This document shows positions 31,221-39,280 of a stretch of DNA of 39,280 bases, piece by piece. The translations under genes and the position numbers were made by a program. The DNA comes from Pinguiococcus pyrenoidosus (Eukaryota > Sar > Pinguiophyceae > Pinguiochrysidales > Pinguiochrysidaceae). The stretch lies in contig JAAMXY010001424.1 of the NCBI GenBank assembly GCA_019677205.1, forward strand, positions 1 through 39,280. The letters are read 5' to 3'. Numbering within the stretch: the first letter of the stretch is position 1; every line of letters begins with the position of its first letter. Below the pieces are notes generated by a model. The model did no database searches. It was given only the letters and a program-made list of their open reading frames with translations, and was not told the DNA's origin.

Positions 31221-32072
31221 ATGCCCGAGATCGGCGTCTCCGTCCCGCCCAATGCCAAGGCCGGCGATCAGATCGAGGCCACGCTGCCAGACGGGCGCAT
31301 TGTCGCCGTCAGCGTTCCTCCGGGGGCTCAAGCAGGTGAAGCCTCGCGTGCCGATCGCGGGCCACTCGAGCCCACTGAGCTCCTCGCTCTCTCGCTCGCT
31401 TCGCAGGACAAGTCCTGACGGTGCAGTATGAGGACCAAGCTTCGGCGCCAGGTATGCGGGTCGCAGGGCGAGGGGCGTTTGCTGAAGGAATGTCTCACAT
31501 CTCGATCGCCTCCGCAGCTGTCGCAGCAGTGGCACAGACGGGACCAGGTGGGTCTACTTGAGAAAAGGAGTTTGTACAAACTTTGGCAACCGAGAAAGGT
31601 GTAATACGACTTCGTCTCTCCAGTCGCCCCAGCAACTGCGGTCGCTCAAGCGACGGAAGTCCGAGCGCAGCAGGCCGTGCCAGCCGAGGGCCAAGGTGTC
31701 GTGATCGTGCAGATGCATCCACCGAATGGGTCGCAGACTGCTGGCCCGCCTGGCACCCCGCCTGGTAAGCTTTTTTTTGGCAGTTTTCTCTTGGTACTGC
31801 GCTGCATGGGGGCTGTTGCCTCATGTCGTCTCGTACGCTCCGTGCTTTTTTTTCTCTCTTTTTTGGCAGGCGGTCGATACAGGCGTAGAATGTTCTGCGG
31901 TCCGATTTCATGCGTGGCCAGCTTGGTGATCTTCTGCCTCTTCTGGCCGCTGACGTGCCTTCCCCTCTGCTGCCCCTGCGACGGAGACGTCGTTTACATC
32001 GCCCCCGACGGGACCAGGTATGACATGCAGGGGCGCCAGGTCGGCGTGCAGGCGTTCGAGCGATTCGCCTAG
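31221..32072 (+). CDS. Small Cys-tail membrane protein B, paralogue of protein A
   Basis: Model: exons 31221-31335, 31407-31451, 31518-31547, 31624-31764, 31870-32072; introns of 71, 66, 76 and 105 nt; 177 residues. All four introns are phase 1 and each splits a codon that begins with G (Gly, Ala, Val or Gly after joining). The N-terminal module reads IGVSVPPNAKAGDQIEATLPDGR, then VPPGAQAG and QVLTVQYED. An Ala/Val/Pro/Gln-rich linker includes a 30-nt microexon. The C-terminus has a hydrophobic segment (about residues 118-138) running into LPLCCPCDG and DVVYIAPDGTRYDMQG. Plan and first intron position match protein A at 20862-21517. Unknown function; probably membrane-attached through the C-terminal third. 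Confidence 0.76.
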
Positions 32073-32402
32073 AGACGATAGTCTAGGATACCGGCCACGT
32101 TGGCCGAACACCCCGTCAATATCAGTGGCTCTTTGAGGTCAGGTCCAGAGGAGGGAAGCGTTGGCTGGGATGGCACGCGAGATTTGCGCCGGCGGGTCCC
32201 TTTATATCAAGCGAAGCGAGGGAGGTCTTGCTCCTCGAAGGCGAAGCTTCATGAGAAGTTTGAAGCTGTGGGGTGTAGGAGAGCCCCCGCAGAGAAGAGA
32301 ATCGTGTTATAGTACACCTCGTCCCGGAAGGCTTGCTGGGTCCGTGGTGGAGTGAAAGCAGGCAGCACTTACCCACTTTCAGCAGCCTTCGCCTCGCAGC
32401 TC
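32073..32402. other. Intergenic region at convergent 3' ends
   Basis: These 330 bp lie between the stop of Cys-tail protein B and the stop of the RG-rich gene. No coding sequence recognised. A GTAAGT donor-like sequence on the minus strand (near 32357) lies past the stop and may be chance or a UTR intron. Confidence 0.45.
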
Positions 32403-33014
32403 TCACACGTCGATCTCCGCTTCATCCGGCTCGAAAAGTTCGGCATCCGCGACCTCCGCGGCGTCATCATCAGCAGCAGCACCTAGTAGAGCACGAGAGT
32501 CGTGATCTCCCCGCTTCGTCTCCGCGCATTCTTCGTCAACGCTCTGGAGCAACACGATCCTGCTTGGCGTGGGTTGGGTTCGATGGGTTCGATGGTCTTG
32601 CGAAGGCCGCTGCGGAGGCGCCGCAGCAGCTTGGCTTCGCCCCTCCCGCTGCTGCTGCAACCTTCGCAGCAGAGGCTCCCAAGGGTCTTCAAGAAACGAC
32701 GGCTTGAAGAACGCGCTCTCATCACCCGAATTCCCGTCTCGGCCAGAGGTGCGCCGAAAGCCCCCACGGTGCCCTTGGGGACGACCGCCTCTCATCCTTC
32801 GACCACGCTGGCCTCTCCCCCGTCCTCGCCCTCTGCGGTCCCAGCCCGCTTGCGGATGTCGCGGGCGACTGCGAAAAGCTGACGGCAGTGGATTCGCGTG
32901 CGGATTCGGGTTGTAGAGAGCCCCCGGAGCCATCTCCGCAAAGGCAGCACCTGGCGGAAGATGGTAAGGCTGCTGAGCCGGGGCTTGGGGGTCCCCGGAA
33001 TGCGCTCGCTTCAT
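32403..33014 (-). CDS. RG-rich small protein, possibly nucleic-acid binding
   Basis: A single open frame of 203 residues from an ATG at 33014 to TGA. It starts with a Pro/Ala/His-rich stretch, followed by an Arg/Gly block (WDRRGRGRGRGQRGRRMRGG, about residues 58-77), a short motif FFKPSFLEDPWEPLL (about 102-116) that looks like a conserved linear motif, a Gln/Ala/Pro-rich section and an acidic C-terminus (DAELFEPDEAEIDV). RG-rich blocks are common in RNA-binding nuclear proteins and are often arginine-methylated. I do not recognise the family. Its start lies 199 bp from the outward-facing dehydratase gene. The composition is coherent for a protein, and no longer rival frame explains it, but coding status is not proven. 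Confidence 0.58.
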   Translation of the reverse strand: MKRAHSGDPQAPAQQPYHLPPGAAFAEMAPGALYNPNPHANPLPSAFRSRPRHPQAGWDRRGRGRGRGQRGRRMRGGRPQGHRGGFRRTSGRDGNSGDESAFFKPSFLEDPWEPLLRRLQQQREGRSQAAAAPPQRPSQDHRTHRTQPTPSRIVLLQSVDEECAETKRGDHDSRALLGAAADDDAAEVADAELFEPDEAEIDV

Positions 33015-33127
33015 CGCAGACTGCTAAGCTGCCACCGAAGCGCCGATGATACGGCCATTTCCTGTCTGACTGGCGTGCCAAAGCTGAGATACGCGCCCTT
33101 TCTTCCCCAAAACAGATCGAGTGAAGG

Positions 33128-33213
33128 CAGTAAGCAAAAATATAAAATTATCATATAAATGACAATGATACTGTATATCATTTGAATATACTAATTTTGA
33201 AAATTATAAGAAG
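33128..33213. promoter_or_regulatory. AT-rich divergent promoter segment
   Basis: About 85 bp of strongly AT-rich sequence, with AAAATATAAAATTATCATAT and a TATATCAT stretch, stands out from GC-rich surroundings and ends directly at the dehydratase ATG. It is the likeliest core promoter for the dehydratase, and perhaps for the RG-rich gene 199 bp away. Confidence 0.45.
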
Positions 33214-34460
33214 ATGGATCGCTTCAGTGGCCGGACCAAAAAATCTGCAGAAAAATCCCATCTAGCGGTTGAGCGCGCGCGCGCACGTGGGGTGAGTAGG
33301 ATGCGTGCCCTATGGCCCGCCGCTTTCACGCTTTTGCGCACAGGTGCTGCGCTGCGGCCACTGTTCGGCTCAGCGGCGCCCGATATGAGCCGTATCATCC
33401 AAGCAAAGGAGAAGTTCCCTCCGCTTTTCTTCCCCACACCGCTGCTGGAGAGTCCCAAGCTGTCCGAGGAGGTGGGCACGCGGGTGCTGCTGAAGATGGA
33501 TGCTCTGCAACCATCTGGCTCTTTCAAGGACCGCGGCATGGCCGTAAGTTGCCTTTGATTTCGGTGGCGCTCTGGTTTGGAGATCGCGTGGAGCGCGGCG
33601 GAGGATCTTTGGAGTTCGGCGTCTGATGCTGCGCAATACCACAGGTGCTTTGCACGGATCTGGCGGCAAAGGGCGTCCAGCGCTTCATCTGTTCCTCGGG
33701 AGGGAATGCTGGCCACAGTGCGGCGTACATGGGCAAGCAGCTGGGCATTCCGGTCCAGGTGATCGTGCCCAGCACCACTAAGCCGCTCATGCTGGAGAAG
33801 ATTCGCCTGCAAGGGGCGGACGTGCAGGTCCACGGCGACAATTGGAACCAAGCGGATGCTTACGCGCAGCGACTGGTTGAGGAAGCGGGCGGCTCCGCGG
33901 CGTACATCCCACCTTACGAGAATCCCCTGCTGTGGGAAGGGCATTCGACGATTGTGGACGAGATCCTCGAGGTCAATCCTCGCACGGGCGCCATCTTCGT
34001 CAGCGTCGGTGGAGGGGGGCTGCTGAACGGCGTGCTGGAGGGGCTGGAGCGATCGGGGGCCTCGGGGGTGGCGGTATACGCCTGCGAGACGATCGGCTGT
34101 GACAGCTTCCGCCTTTCCTGGGACAGCCAGGAGCTCCGGCGCCTCGAGGCCATCACGAGCATCGCGACCTCCCTCGGGGCCTTGGAGGTCTCGCCGGTTG
34201 CTCTCGAGAGGGCAAAGAAGCACGGCCGCGTGAGGTCGCACGTGGTTTCGGATTTAGCGGCCGTGGAGGCCTGCGAGACGATCTTAGAGGACCGGCGGGT
34301 GTTGGTGGAGCCAGCTTGCGGCGCAGCTTTGGCAGCTGTCGCCGGCAGGGACGCGATTGCCAAGAGCGAGCTCCAGAGTATGGAGTCGATCGTCGTGGTG
34401 ATCTGTGGCGGCTCAGCTATCACCACCGACCTTCTCGCGGACTTCAAGTCGAAGCTGTGA
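33214..34460 (+). CDS. L-serine/L-threonine dehydratase, PLP-dependent (SDS-type)
   Basis: This enzyme deaminates serine or threonine to pyruvate or 2-oxobutyrate. Model: exon 1 33214-33543 and exon 2 33645-34460; 101-nt intron with a consensus GTAAGT donor, phase 0; 381 residues from the first ATG. Fold-type II PLP motifs: Schiff-base Lys105 in SGSFKDRG, the substrate loop SSGGNAGHSAAY, the phosphate-binding GGGGLLNG, YIPPYENPLLWEGH, LVEPACGAALAAV and VVVICGGS near the end. The pattern is that of the short animal-type serine dehydratase without an ACT regulatory domain. Residues 1-58 before MSRIIQAKEKFPP are basic and have an amphipathic, hydrophobic stretch (MRALWPAAFTLLRTG), which suggests an organelle-targeting presequence; starts at 33301 and 33385 are alternatives. 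Its stop is 42 nt from the APC10 stop. Confidence 0.92.
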
Positions 34461-34502
34461 ACGACGGCTGTCCAAGGGTTTCCTCCGCCTTTGCATCGCG
34501 CG

Positions 34503-35485
34503 CTATCTTATGGTCATGAACTGGGTGTGCTCAACCGTCTCAAAGTGGAATCCTGGGGCGCAAAGGGAGAAGCAGTGTAAGTAGGGGAGCATCAAAGCGC
34601 GTGAGCAACAGGGACCACCGGCTCGCTCACCGGTACAAAAGTCCACCGCATGCTTCTGCCGCGGGCCGAAGATTTTGCACATGCGAACATGTGTATCTGA
34701 AGTGTGGCCAGAATGGGTTTTGTAAGTATCTGGCGGTCTGCAGCGATCTGAATCCGGTAGCACGCCCCGTTTCATACCACGCCCCGCATCATACCCCGCG
34801 CCGCACAGCGCCATGCATACGCACCTTTGCCGTTTTGATGCATGCTCATCACGCTAATCTCAAGATGGAAGGCATGGATGGCATCCTCCATGCTTGAAGA
34901 GTCGCTTTCTAAGGGGAGGCAGTGCCATCCAGTCGGCTCCGTAAGGACCTTGGACGAGATCTTCGCAAGTTGGTTGCAAGCTTAGCTCTTGAGAAGAAGG
35001 CTCGGCACGGCACCAAGGAATGGCGGCTCCTACCTCCCGCAAATCGTACGGTCCTGTTCCCGCTCGCAAGACGATTTGCTTGGGCGTGTAGCTCTCGTCT
35101 AGAGAATAGTTGAAGTACAAAGCGACGCAGCTGATGACCTCCTGCCGCGAGAACTGGATGCTGATCGTATGCGGCGCCTTTCAAATCACGCGACTTGTGA
35201 TTCTCCTGTCGTTCTCCTGCAGCAGCCGGAGTCCTTTACAACCCACCGTGCCGTCGCTCTGCCAATAAGTCTCCGTGCTGTCATCGCGGATCTGCTCGAC
35301 GCCATTTCCAGGCTTGGCAGTGCTTAAACTCCAAACCGCCTAAGCGTTTTGGGGACCGCAGGAGGGGTTTTCATGTTGGAGGCGATGAGCAGATGCCGCA
35401 GCGACTCAAGAAGCTCGTTGCCGCCCAAACTGACCTGCTTGCCGATCTCCTGCAGACCAGGACTCTGCATGCCCAGAGCACCCAT
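34503..35485 (-). CDS. APC10: Anaphase-promoting complex subunit 10 (DOC domain)
   Basis: APC10/Doc1 is a substrate co-receptor of the APC/C ubiquitin ligase, recognising D-boxes with CDC20/CDH1. Model, six exons: 35435-35485, 35247-35339, 35034-35177, 34825-34948, 34631-34696, 34503-34552; introns of 95, 69, 85, 128 and 78 nt; 175 residues (human APC10 has 185). Conserved blocks run through every exon: [83 protein letters not shown], and a C-terminal FMTIR. The final Ile-Arg is the tail that docks on CDC27/APC3. The N-terminus is short: an in-frame TAG is two codons upstream of the ATG at 35485, so an extra upstream exon cannot be excluded. The gene is easily missed because no exon exceeds 150 nt. 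Confidence 0.93.
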
Positions 35486-36040
35486 TCCCTAGCTCGGACA
35501 AGAGCGCATTACCTCGCCGCTCGAATTCGAACCGCACTTCGATCTTTGGGGATCGCCACGGCTCTCGGCACCTTCTCCGCGCTGGAATCCTCCACCAGAG
35601 CGCCCACCGAGCTGGCTGACGCGGAAGCGTTGACGTTGGCCATGATAGACTCCGCCGCAGCGCAGCGTGCGCCGCCTTCTCAACCTCGCGCGCGCCGGCA
35701 AAAGACAGAGCTGAAGGAAAAGGGACAGAGACAGGGCCACGCGGACGTGACAGACAGATTCCAGCATCCCGTATCAAGTACTGAAGTACCAAATATGTAT
35801 GAAATGTACCAAAATGGTTACGTTTCCGGACAATTTCCTGTCGGCCGAGAGCAGCAATCCCGCGCAAATTCGGCTTTAAACGCGGAGTTCTCGCTCTTGG
35901 CGCTCAGCTGGCGCTGCGGCCACTCGTGGATCTGCACCGACTCGATATTGGAGGCTGCGAGGCCGCGGTGCGCCCCTCGCCATCGCCAGGAGATCTCCAA
36001 AGTCCAAGTTGCGGCGTGGAGCGCCCAATTTCTGTCGCCG
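35486..36040. promoter_or_regulatory. Divergent intergenic region between APC10 and uridine kinase-like 2
   Basis: These 555 bp separate two outward-facing starts. The frame of uridine kinase-like 2 stays open upstream to an ATG at 35393, inside APC10 on the other strand, but that extension is Arg/Ala-rich, has no domain and overlaps conserved APC10 exons, so I treat it as non-coding. Confidence 0.5.
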
Positions 36041-37174
36041 ATGAATAGCGGCGGAAGCTCAGTGCTGCCGGGCCTCTCCTTAGAGGTCATGGTCATCATT
36101 GTCCTCTCTGCAGCGCTTGTGATGATCTCTTCCGTGCTGCTGCTGCAGTCCGTCGGCACTCCTCGGCCGGCTGCGCCTCAGCCCGCGACGACGGAGCTGG
36201 CGCCGAAGGCCGCGTCGGCGCAGTCCCCCGCCGGAATGCTCCTGACCTCATCGATGCGGTCGTTGCAGACTCCGTTCGTGGTGACCAAAAGTGAGAAAGG
36301 AGAGGAGAAGTTGGACAAGAAAGCTCCCGTTGCCGATGGCGGCCTGACCCCGTCTTCGGAGACCATCCGCGCTTCCGCGCGGAAGAGCTCTCGCTTGCTG
36401 AAGGACAGCGACAGCAGCCTGCGGAACAGCCGGCTGCGGGTGTCGCAGAGCGAGCTGGCGCCAGTGGCGCAGGCGCTCACCGGGCACATCCACGAGATGT
36501 CGGCCAAACCGGTGGTGCTCGCGATCGCCGGCGGCTCGGGGAGTGGCAAGACCACGTTGGCGACCGCCATATTCGAGGCGTTGGGAGCGGACCACATCAC
36601 GTTCATCAGCCACGACAACTACTACAAGGACCTGAGCCACCTTCCCGCCGAGGAGCGGGCTCTTCAGAACTTCGACCACCCAGACTCGCTGGACACGGAC
36701 CTCATGCACGAGCACATCCAGGCGCTGCTGGCGGGGAAGGAAGTGGACATTCCGACCTACGACTTTGCGACGCATTCGCGAAGGGGCGGGCCGGGATCGA
36801 CCATCCACGCCACGCCGCGGCCCATCATTCTGGTGGAGGGGATTCTCATTTTCACGCACATGCCTCTTGTGCAGCTTTTCGATATCAAGATCTTTGTAGA
36901 TACAGATTCGGACTCGCGCTTCATTCGGCGTCTCCTCCGGGACGTCCGCGAGAGGCAGCGCTCCGTCTCTGGGGTGGTGGATCAATACCTGAGCACCGTT
37001 CGACCAATGCACATTAAGTTTGTGGAGCCGTCGAAGAGGGAAGCGGATATCATCGTCCCAGTGGGGTTGAATTCCGTGGCGCTGGACCTGCTCATCTCGA
37101 GGTTGCATGTGCATCTGAATCACATAGATGGGGTCAAAGAGGAGCTGGTGGCCCCGACGACCCTGAACTTTTGA
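36041..37174 (+). CDS. Membrane-anchored uridine kinase-like protein 2, catalytic residues intact
   Basis: Single-exon gene of 377 residues. The ATG at 36041 is preferred because a hydrophobic anchor follows at once (about residues 10-37, LEVMVIIVLSAALVMISSVLLL), as in its paralogue. A Ser/Thr/Lys-rich linker of about 110 residues leads to the kinase domain: P-loop GGSGSGKTT, SHDNYYKDL with the expected catalytic Asp, NFDHPDSLDTDL, PTYDFATHSR, RPIILVEGILIF, FVDTDSDSRFIRRLLRDVRERQRS, and READIIVPVGLNSVALDLLIS. Sequence is very close to uridine kinase-like 1 from the P-loop onward, but the N-terminal anchors and linkers are unrelated in sequence, and this gene lacks the intron. Probably the active uridine/cytidine kinase of the pair, tethered to a membrane with the domain in the cytosol. 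Confidence 0.92.
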   Translation: MNSGGSSVLPGLSLEVMVIIVLSAALVMISSVLLLQSVGTPRPAAPQPATTELAPKAASAQSPAGMLLTSSMRSLQTPFVVTKSEKGEEKLDKKAPVADGGLTPSSETIRASARKSSRLLKDSDSSLRNSRLRVSQSELAPVAQALTGHIHEMSAKPVVLAIAGGSGSGKTTLATAIFEALGADHITFISHDNYYKDLSHLPAEERALQNFDHPDSLDTDLMHEHIQALLAGKEVDIPTYDFATHSRRGGPGSTIHATPRPIILVEGILIFTHMPLVQLFDIKIFVDTDSDSRFIRRLLRDVRERQRSVSGVVDQYLSTVRPMHIKFVEPSKREADIIVPVGLNSVALDLLISRLHVHLNHIDGVKEELVAPTTLNF

Positions 37175-37285
37175 GCAAGGGGGGCGGGGAAGAGAGGGGG
37201 GGGTGAAGGGGGCGAGGACGCTAGGGATGAGCCAGGTTGACAAGGAAGCATGTACTCTATCTCGCAGATTCCTATGCCTCCCTTC

Positions 37286-38843
37286 CTACCGCAAGGTCGA
37301 CGCTTCATTCAAACGATCTTCCACTCTAGTTATTCTGTCATCAAAGGTCTGCAGGGTGGCAGAAATGAGATTCAACTGGTCGACGATCTGATCTAGAGTC
37401 GCGGTAAGCGCCTCCGGGAACTCCTTCACCGTTTCCTGCGCGGGCTCCGCGCGGAGCGTGGTCTTCGGCCTGCTCGGCTGCGGCTCCGTCTTGCGTTCCT
37501 TCGCGGCGTCACTCGCGCCAAGGAGCCTGCCCGGGAGGCTCGTTTCCGGCACCGGAGAAAGGGCCGCGGCGGCGGTCCTCGACTGCTTGCTCATCGAGTG
37601 AAGCTTGGAAGTGGCCTCGTCCGTGGGTTCCACCACGTCGTCTACGACAGCGTCGCCGCCGGCAAGCGCTTGCACGTCCCACACCACCACCAGATGGTCT
37701 TTCCCGCCCGTGGCCAGAAGGCTGCCGGGAGTATTGAAGGCGCACGAGGTCACACCCGATGTGTGGCTGTGAAGCGAATACAGCAGGCGACCTTCGCGGA
37801 TATCCCACAACTGAAGACGAAGGTTTGCTCTCGTCAGCAAATCGCGCCGGCGCGGTGCGAGTATGACAGGGCAGACATACCTTCGTGGTACCATCGAGTC
37901 CACAGGACACGAGGTAGTTGCCGTCGTGGTGGAAGTCAAGGTCCGTGGCCACGCTCGGGATGGCGAGGCCCGCCCGCATCTTGGAAAACCCGCGAAGGAC
38001 GAGCAAGACAGGCAGGGAGAACGTCAGCAAGATGGTCACAGGCACCGGCGAGCAACTCGACCGTGACGTCACCTCGACATGCCCAGGATAGTGCTGCACC
38101 AGCGTCCGCGAGCGGATATCAAACATTTTGATGGTCCCGTCGGCAGAGCAAGACGCGACGCAGGTGCCGTCCGGGCTGAACTTGGCGGTGCTGACCGCGT
38201 GGGTGTGGCTTAAAAAGGAGTGCACCTGCTGGCGCTCGCGCACGTCCCACAGGCGCACGGACTTGTCGTCGGACGCCGTGACCGCCAGCCGCGCGTCGTG
38301 CGCCAAGCTCGCGGAGCGTACGTAGTTCAGGTGGCCGATCAGAGAGCCTTGGAAGCGACGATCCCCGAGGCTCCATATCTTGGCACTCTTGTCCTCCGAC
38401 GCGCTGATGAGCAGCCGCGAGTCCCTCGAGAAGCTCACGCTGCAGACGCCGGCGCTGTGGCCCTTCAGCTCGGTGGACTCGCCGCGCGCACTGGGCACCC
38501 AAAGCCGGATCGTGCGATCCTTGGAAGCCGAGGCCACCAGTCCGCCGTCCGGGGAGTACTCCACGTGCTGCACCGCTCCCTTGTGCCCCAGGAACTTGAA
38601 CGCGCGCATGTGCTCCTTGAAGTTCCAGAGCATGACGTAGCCATCCGCCCCCCCCGAGGCCACCTAGTACGCACCGAGCGGCATCAGCACAAGCTAAGAC
38701 ACACCCGCGCCGCGCGAAGAAGGCGAAGACTTCTCTTCGGGCTGCGCTACCTGCCGGATCTTGGGGTTCGGGCTGAAGGCCACAGAGCTCACGGTGCCCC
38801 GGTGGCCGCGGAAGGTGCGCTCGATGAACGGATCCTCAGCCAT
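37286..38843 (-). CDS. POC1: POC1-type centriolar WD40 protein
   Basis: POC1 is a centriole and basal-body protein needed for centriole stability and cilium formation. Model: exons 38751-38843, 38073-38663, 37881-37979, 37286-37810; introns of 87, 93 and 70 nt, all phase 0; 435 residues. It begins MAEDPFIERTFRGHRGTVSS, close to the family's usual start. Seven WD40 blades follow, with typical GH...WD spacing: DGYVMLWNFKEHMRAFKFLGHK, KDRTIRLWVPSARGESTELKGH, DKSAKIWSLGDRRFQGSLIGH, DKSVRLWDVRERQQVHSFLSH, DGTIKMFDIRSRTLVQHYPGH, LDGTTKLWDIREGRLLYSLHSH and KDHLVVVWDVQ. A Ser/Pro/Lys linker leads to a C-terminal coiled coil (about 390-433, TLDQIVDQLNLISATL), which is the POC1 box region. The stop is 111 nt from the convergent uridine kinase-like 2 stop. 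Confidence 0.93.
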
Positions 38844-39280
38844 GTCTCCGTGTTCGCTGTGCCAAAGGCGGTCGCGCTTTTCAAAACGAGCTTCCGGATG
38901 CGCCACCGCGCGCCCCGAGGCCTTACCGTGCTTCCTCGGGTCCCTTGTACGATGCTGAAGAGGTCTTCCGTGAGGAAAAACCGCAGGCGCGGCAGGCGTC
39001 GTCGGAGCCGCGCTGGCTTTCAAACCAGTACGAACGCCGTTGATAACATCTTTTGGCGCGAAAATCCCGACTTGATCCACTCCGGAAGCTGAAAACCAGT
39101 TTGAAATTGGGAGCTGGGATGGGATGGGATTTGCGTGCGCAGTATCGATTGGATCCTCGATCGCTTCGCCTTTCGCCTTCGCTTCGTATCGATCCAGAAG
39201 GGCACGCTCCGATTGGTAGCCCTGTGGCCATTTCCGCTTATCTGGAGCCCCATTTCCGCTTAAGAAAGTGCCATTTCCGC
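38844..39280. other. Intergenic sequence upstream of POC1 to window edge
   Basis: The POC1 promoter should lie here. The minus-strand frame is open upstream of the POC1 ATG to about 39080, but that stretch is compositionally unlike the protein and not part of the family start. No other gene recognised. The last 53 bp are a short repeat. Confidence 0.45.
39228..39280. repeat. 21-22-bp spaced repeat with 13-bp core, cut by window edge
   Basis: The core CCATTTCCGCTTA starts at 39228, 39250 and 39271, the third cut off by the window end. The intervening bases differ, so only the core is conserved. The array may continue beyond the window. Confidence 0.85.

Noticed and set aside
34860-35120. Single 86-residue frame containing the DESYTP motif as a gene of its own
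   Set aside because: It is APC10 exon 3 read through its donor into intron 3. The conserved continuation resumes in another frame at 34948.
35393-36040. N-terminal extension of uridine kinase-like 2 from an ATG at 35393
   Set aside because: It overlaps conserved APC10 exon 1 on the other strand, has no domain, and would bury the membrane anchor found right after the ATG at 36041.

Overview
The window is nuclear DNA from a gene-dense, GC-rich eukaryote. The coding sequences are split by short GT-AG introns (mostly about 55-115 nt), all three stop codons end genes, and the proteins are eukaryotic families: APC10 of the anaphase-promoting complex, the centriole protein POC1, the microtubule plus-end protein EB1, an F-BAR/PH protein, a Sel1-repeat ER-type protein and a NOA1/BPG2-type organellar GTPase. 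POC1 implies a centriole or flagellum. A 2,021-residue surface protein with hundreds of residues of Pro-Ser/Thr repeat of the type familiar from diatoms and other stramenopile algae points to an ochrophyte or related alga. That assignment is inference.

Layout, left to right (strand): rhomboid protease (-), F-BAR/PH (+), VHL-like/ShKT protein (-), VHL-like/ShKT/prolyl 4-hydroxylase (+), EB1 (-), patatin-like lipase (+), Sel1-repeat protein (-), NOA1-type GTPase (-), small Cys-tail membrane protein A (+), Pro/Ser/Thr-repeat surface protein (-), uridine kinase-like 1 (+), small Cys-tail membrane protein B (+), RG-rich protein (-), serine/threonine dehydratase (+), APC10 (-), uridine kinase-like 2 (+), POC1 (-). 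Seventeen genes fill 39 kb, almost strictly alternating in strand. Convergent 3' ends lie as close as 18 and 42 nt, and divergent 5' ends share intergenic regions of about 0.2-1.35 kb. I rebuilt the exons by eye from splice signals, reading-frame phase and family conservation; each model totals a whole number of codons.

Three gene families occur twice within the window, which suggests local duplication: the VHL-like/ShKT pair, the two membrane-anchored uridine kinase-like genes, and the two small Cys-tail proteins. The most interesting unit is the divergent VHL-like pair at 5.9-10.1 kb. One member joins a membrane anchor, a VHL beta-like domain (the fold that reads hydroxyproline in animal VHL), an ShKT domain and a complete prolyl 4-hydroxylase. 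Its neighbour keeps the anchor, VHL-like and ShKT parts but has no catalytic domain. A very proline-rich secretory-pathway protein lies 12 kb away. A hydroxyproline writer with a built-in reader-like domain, plus a non-catalytic partner, is a testable idea and not a demonstrated system. A second point of interest is uridine kinase-like 1, which has glycine where the catalytic aspartate is expected, while its paralogue keeps the aspartate.

Intergenic stretches hold simple-sequence arrays: three different 7-bp arrays, three 21/22-bp arrays, a G-rich GGGTTTT tract, and a dense CCAAT-box cluster in the rhomboid/F-BAR divergent promoter. I saw no rRNA, CRISPR array, insertion sequence or viral gene. 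I could not scan reliably for tRNAs by eye.
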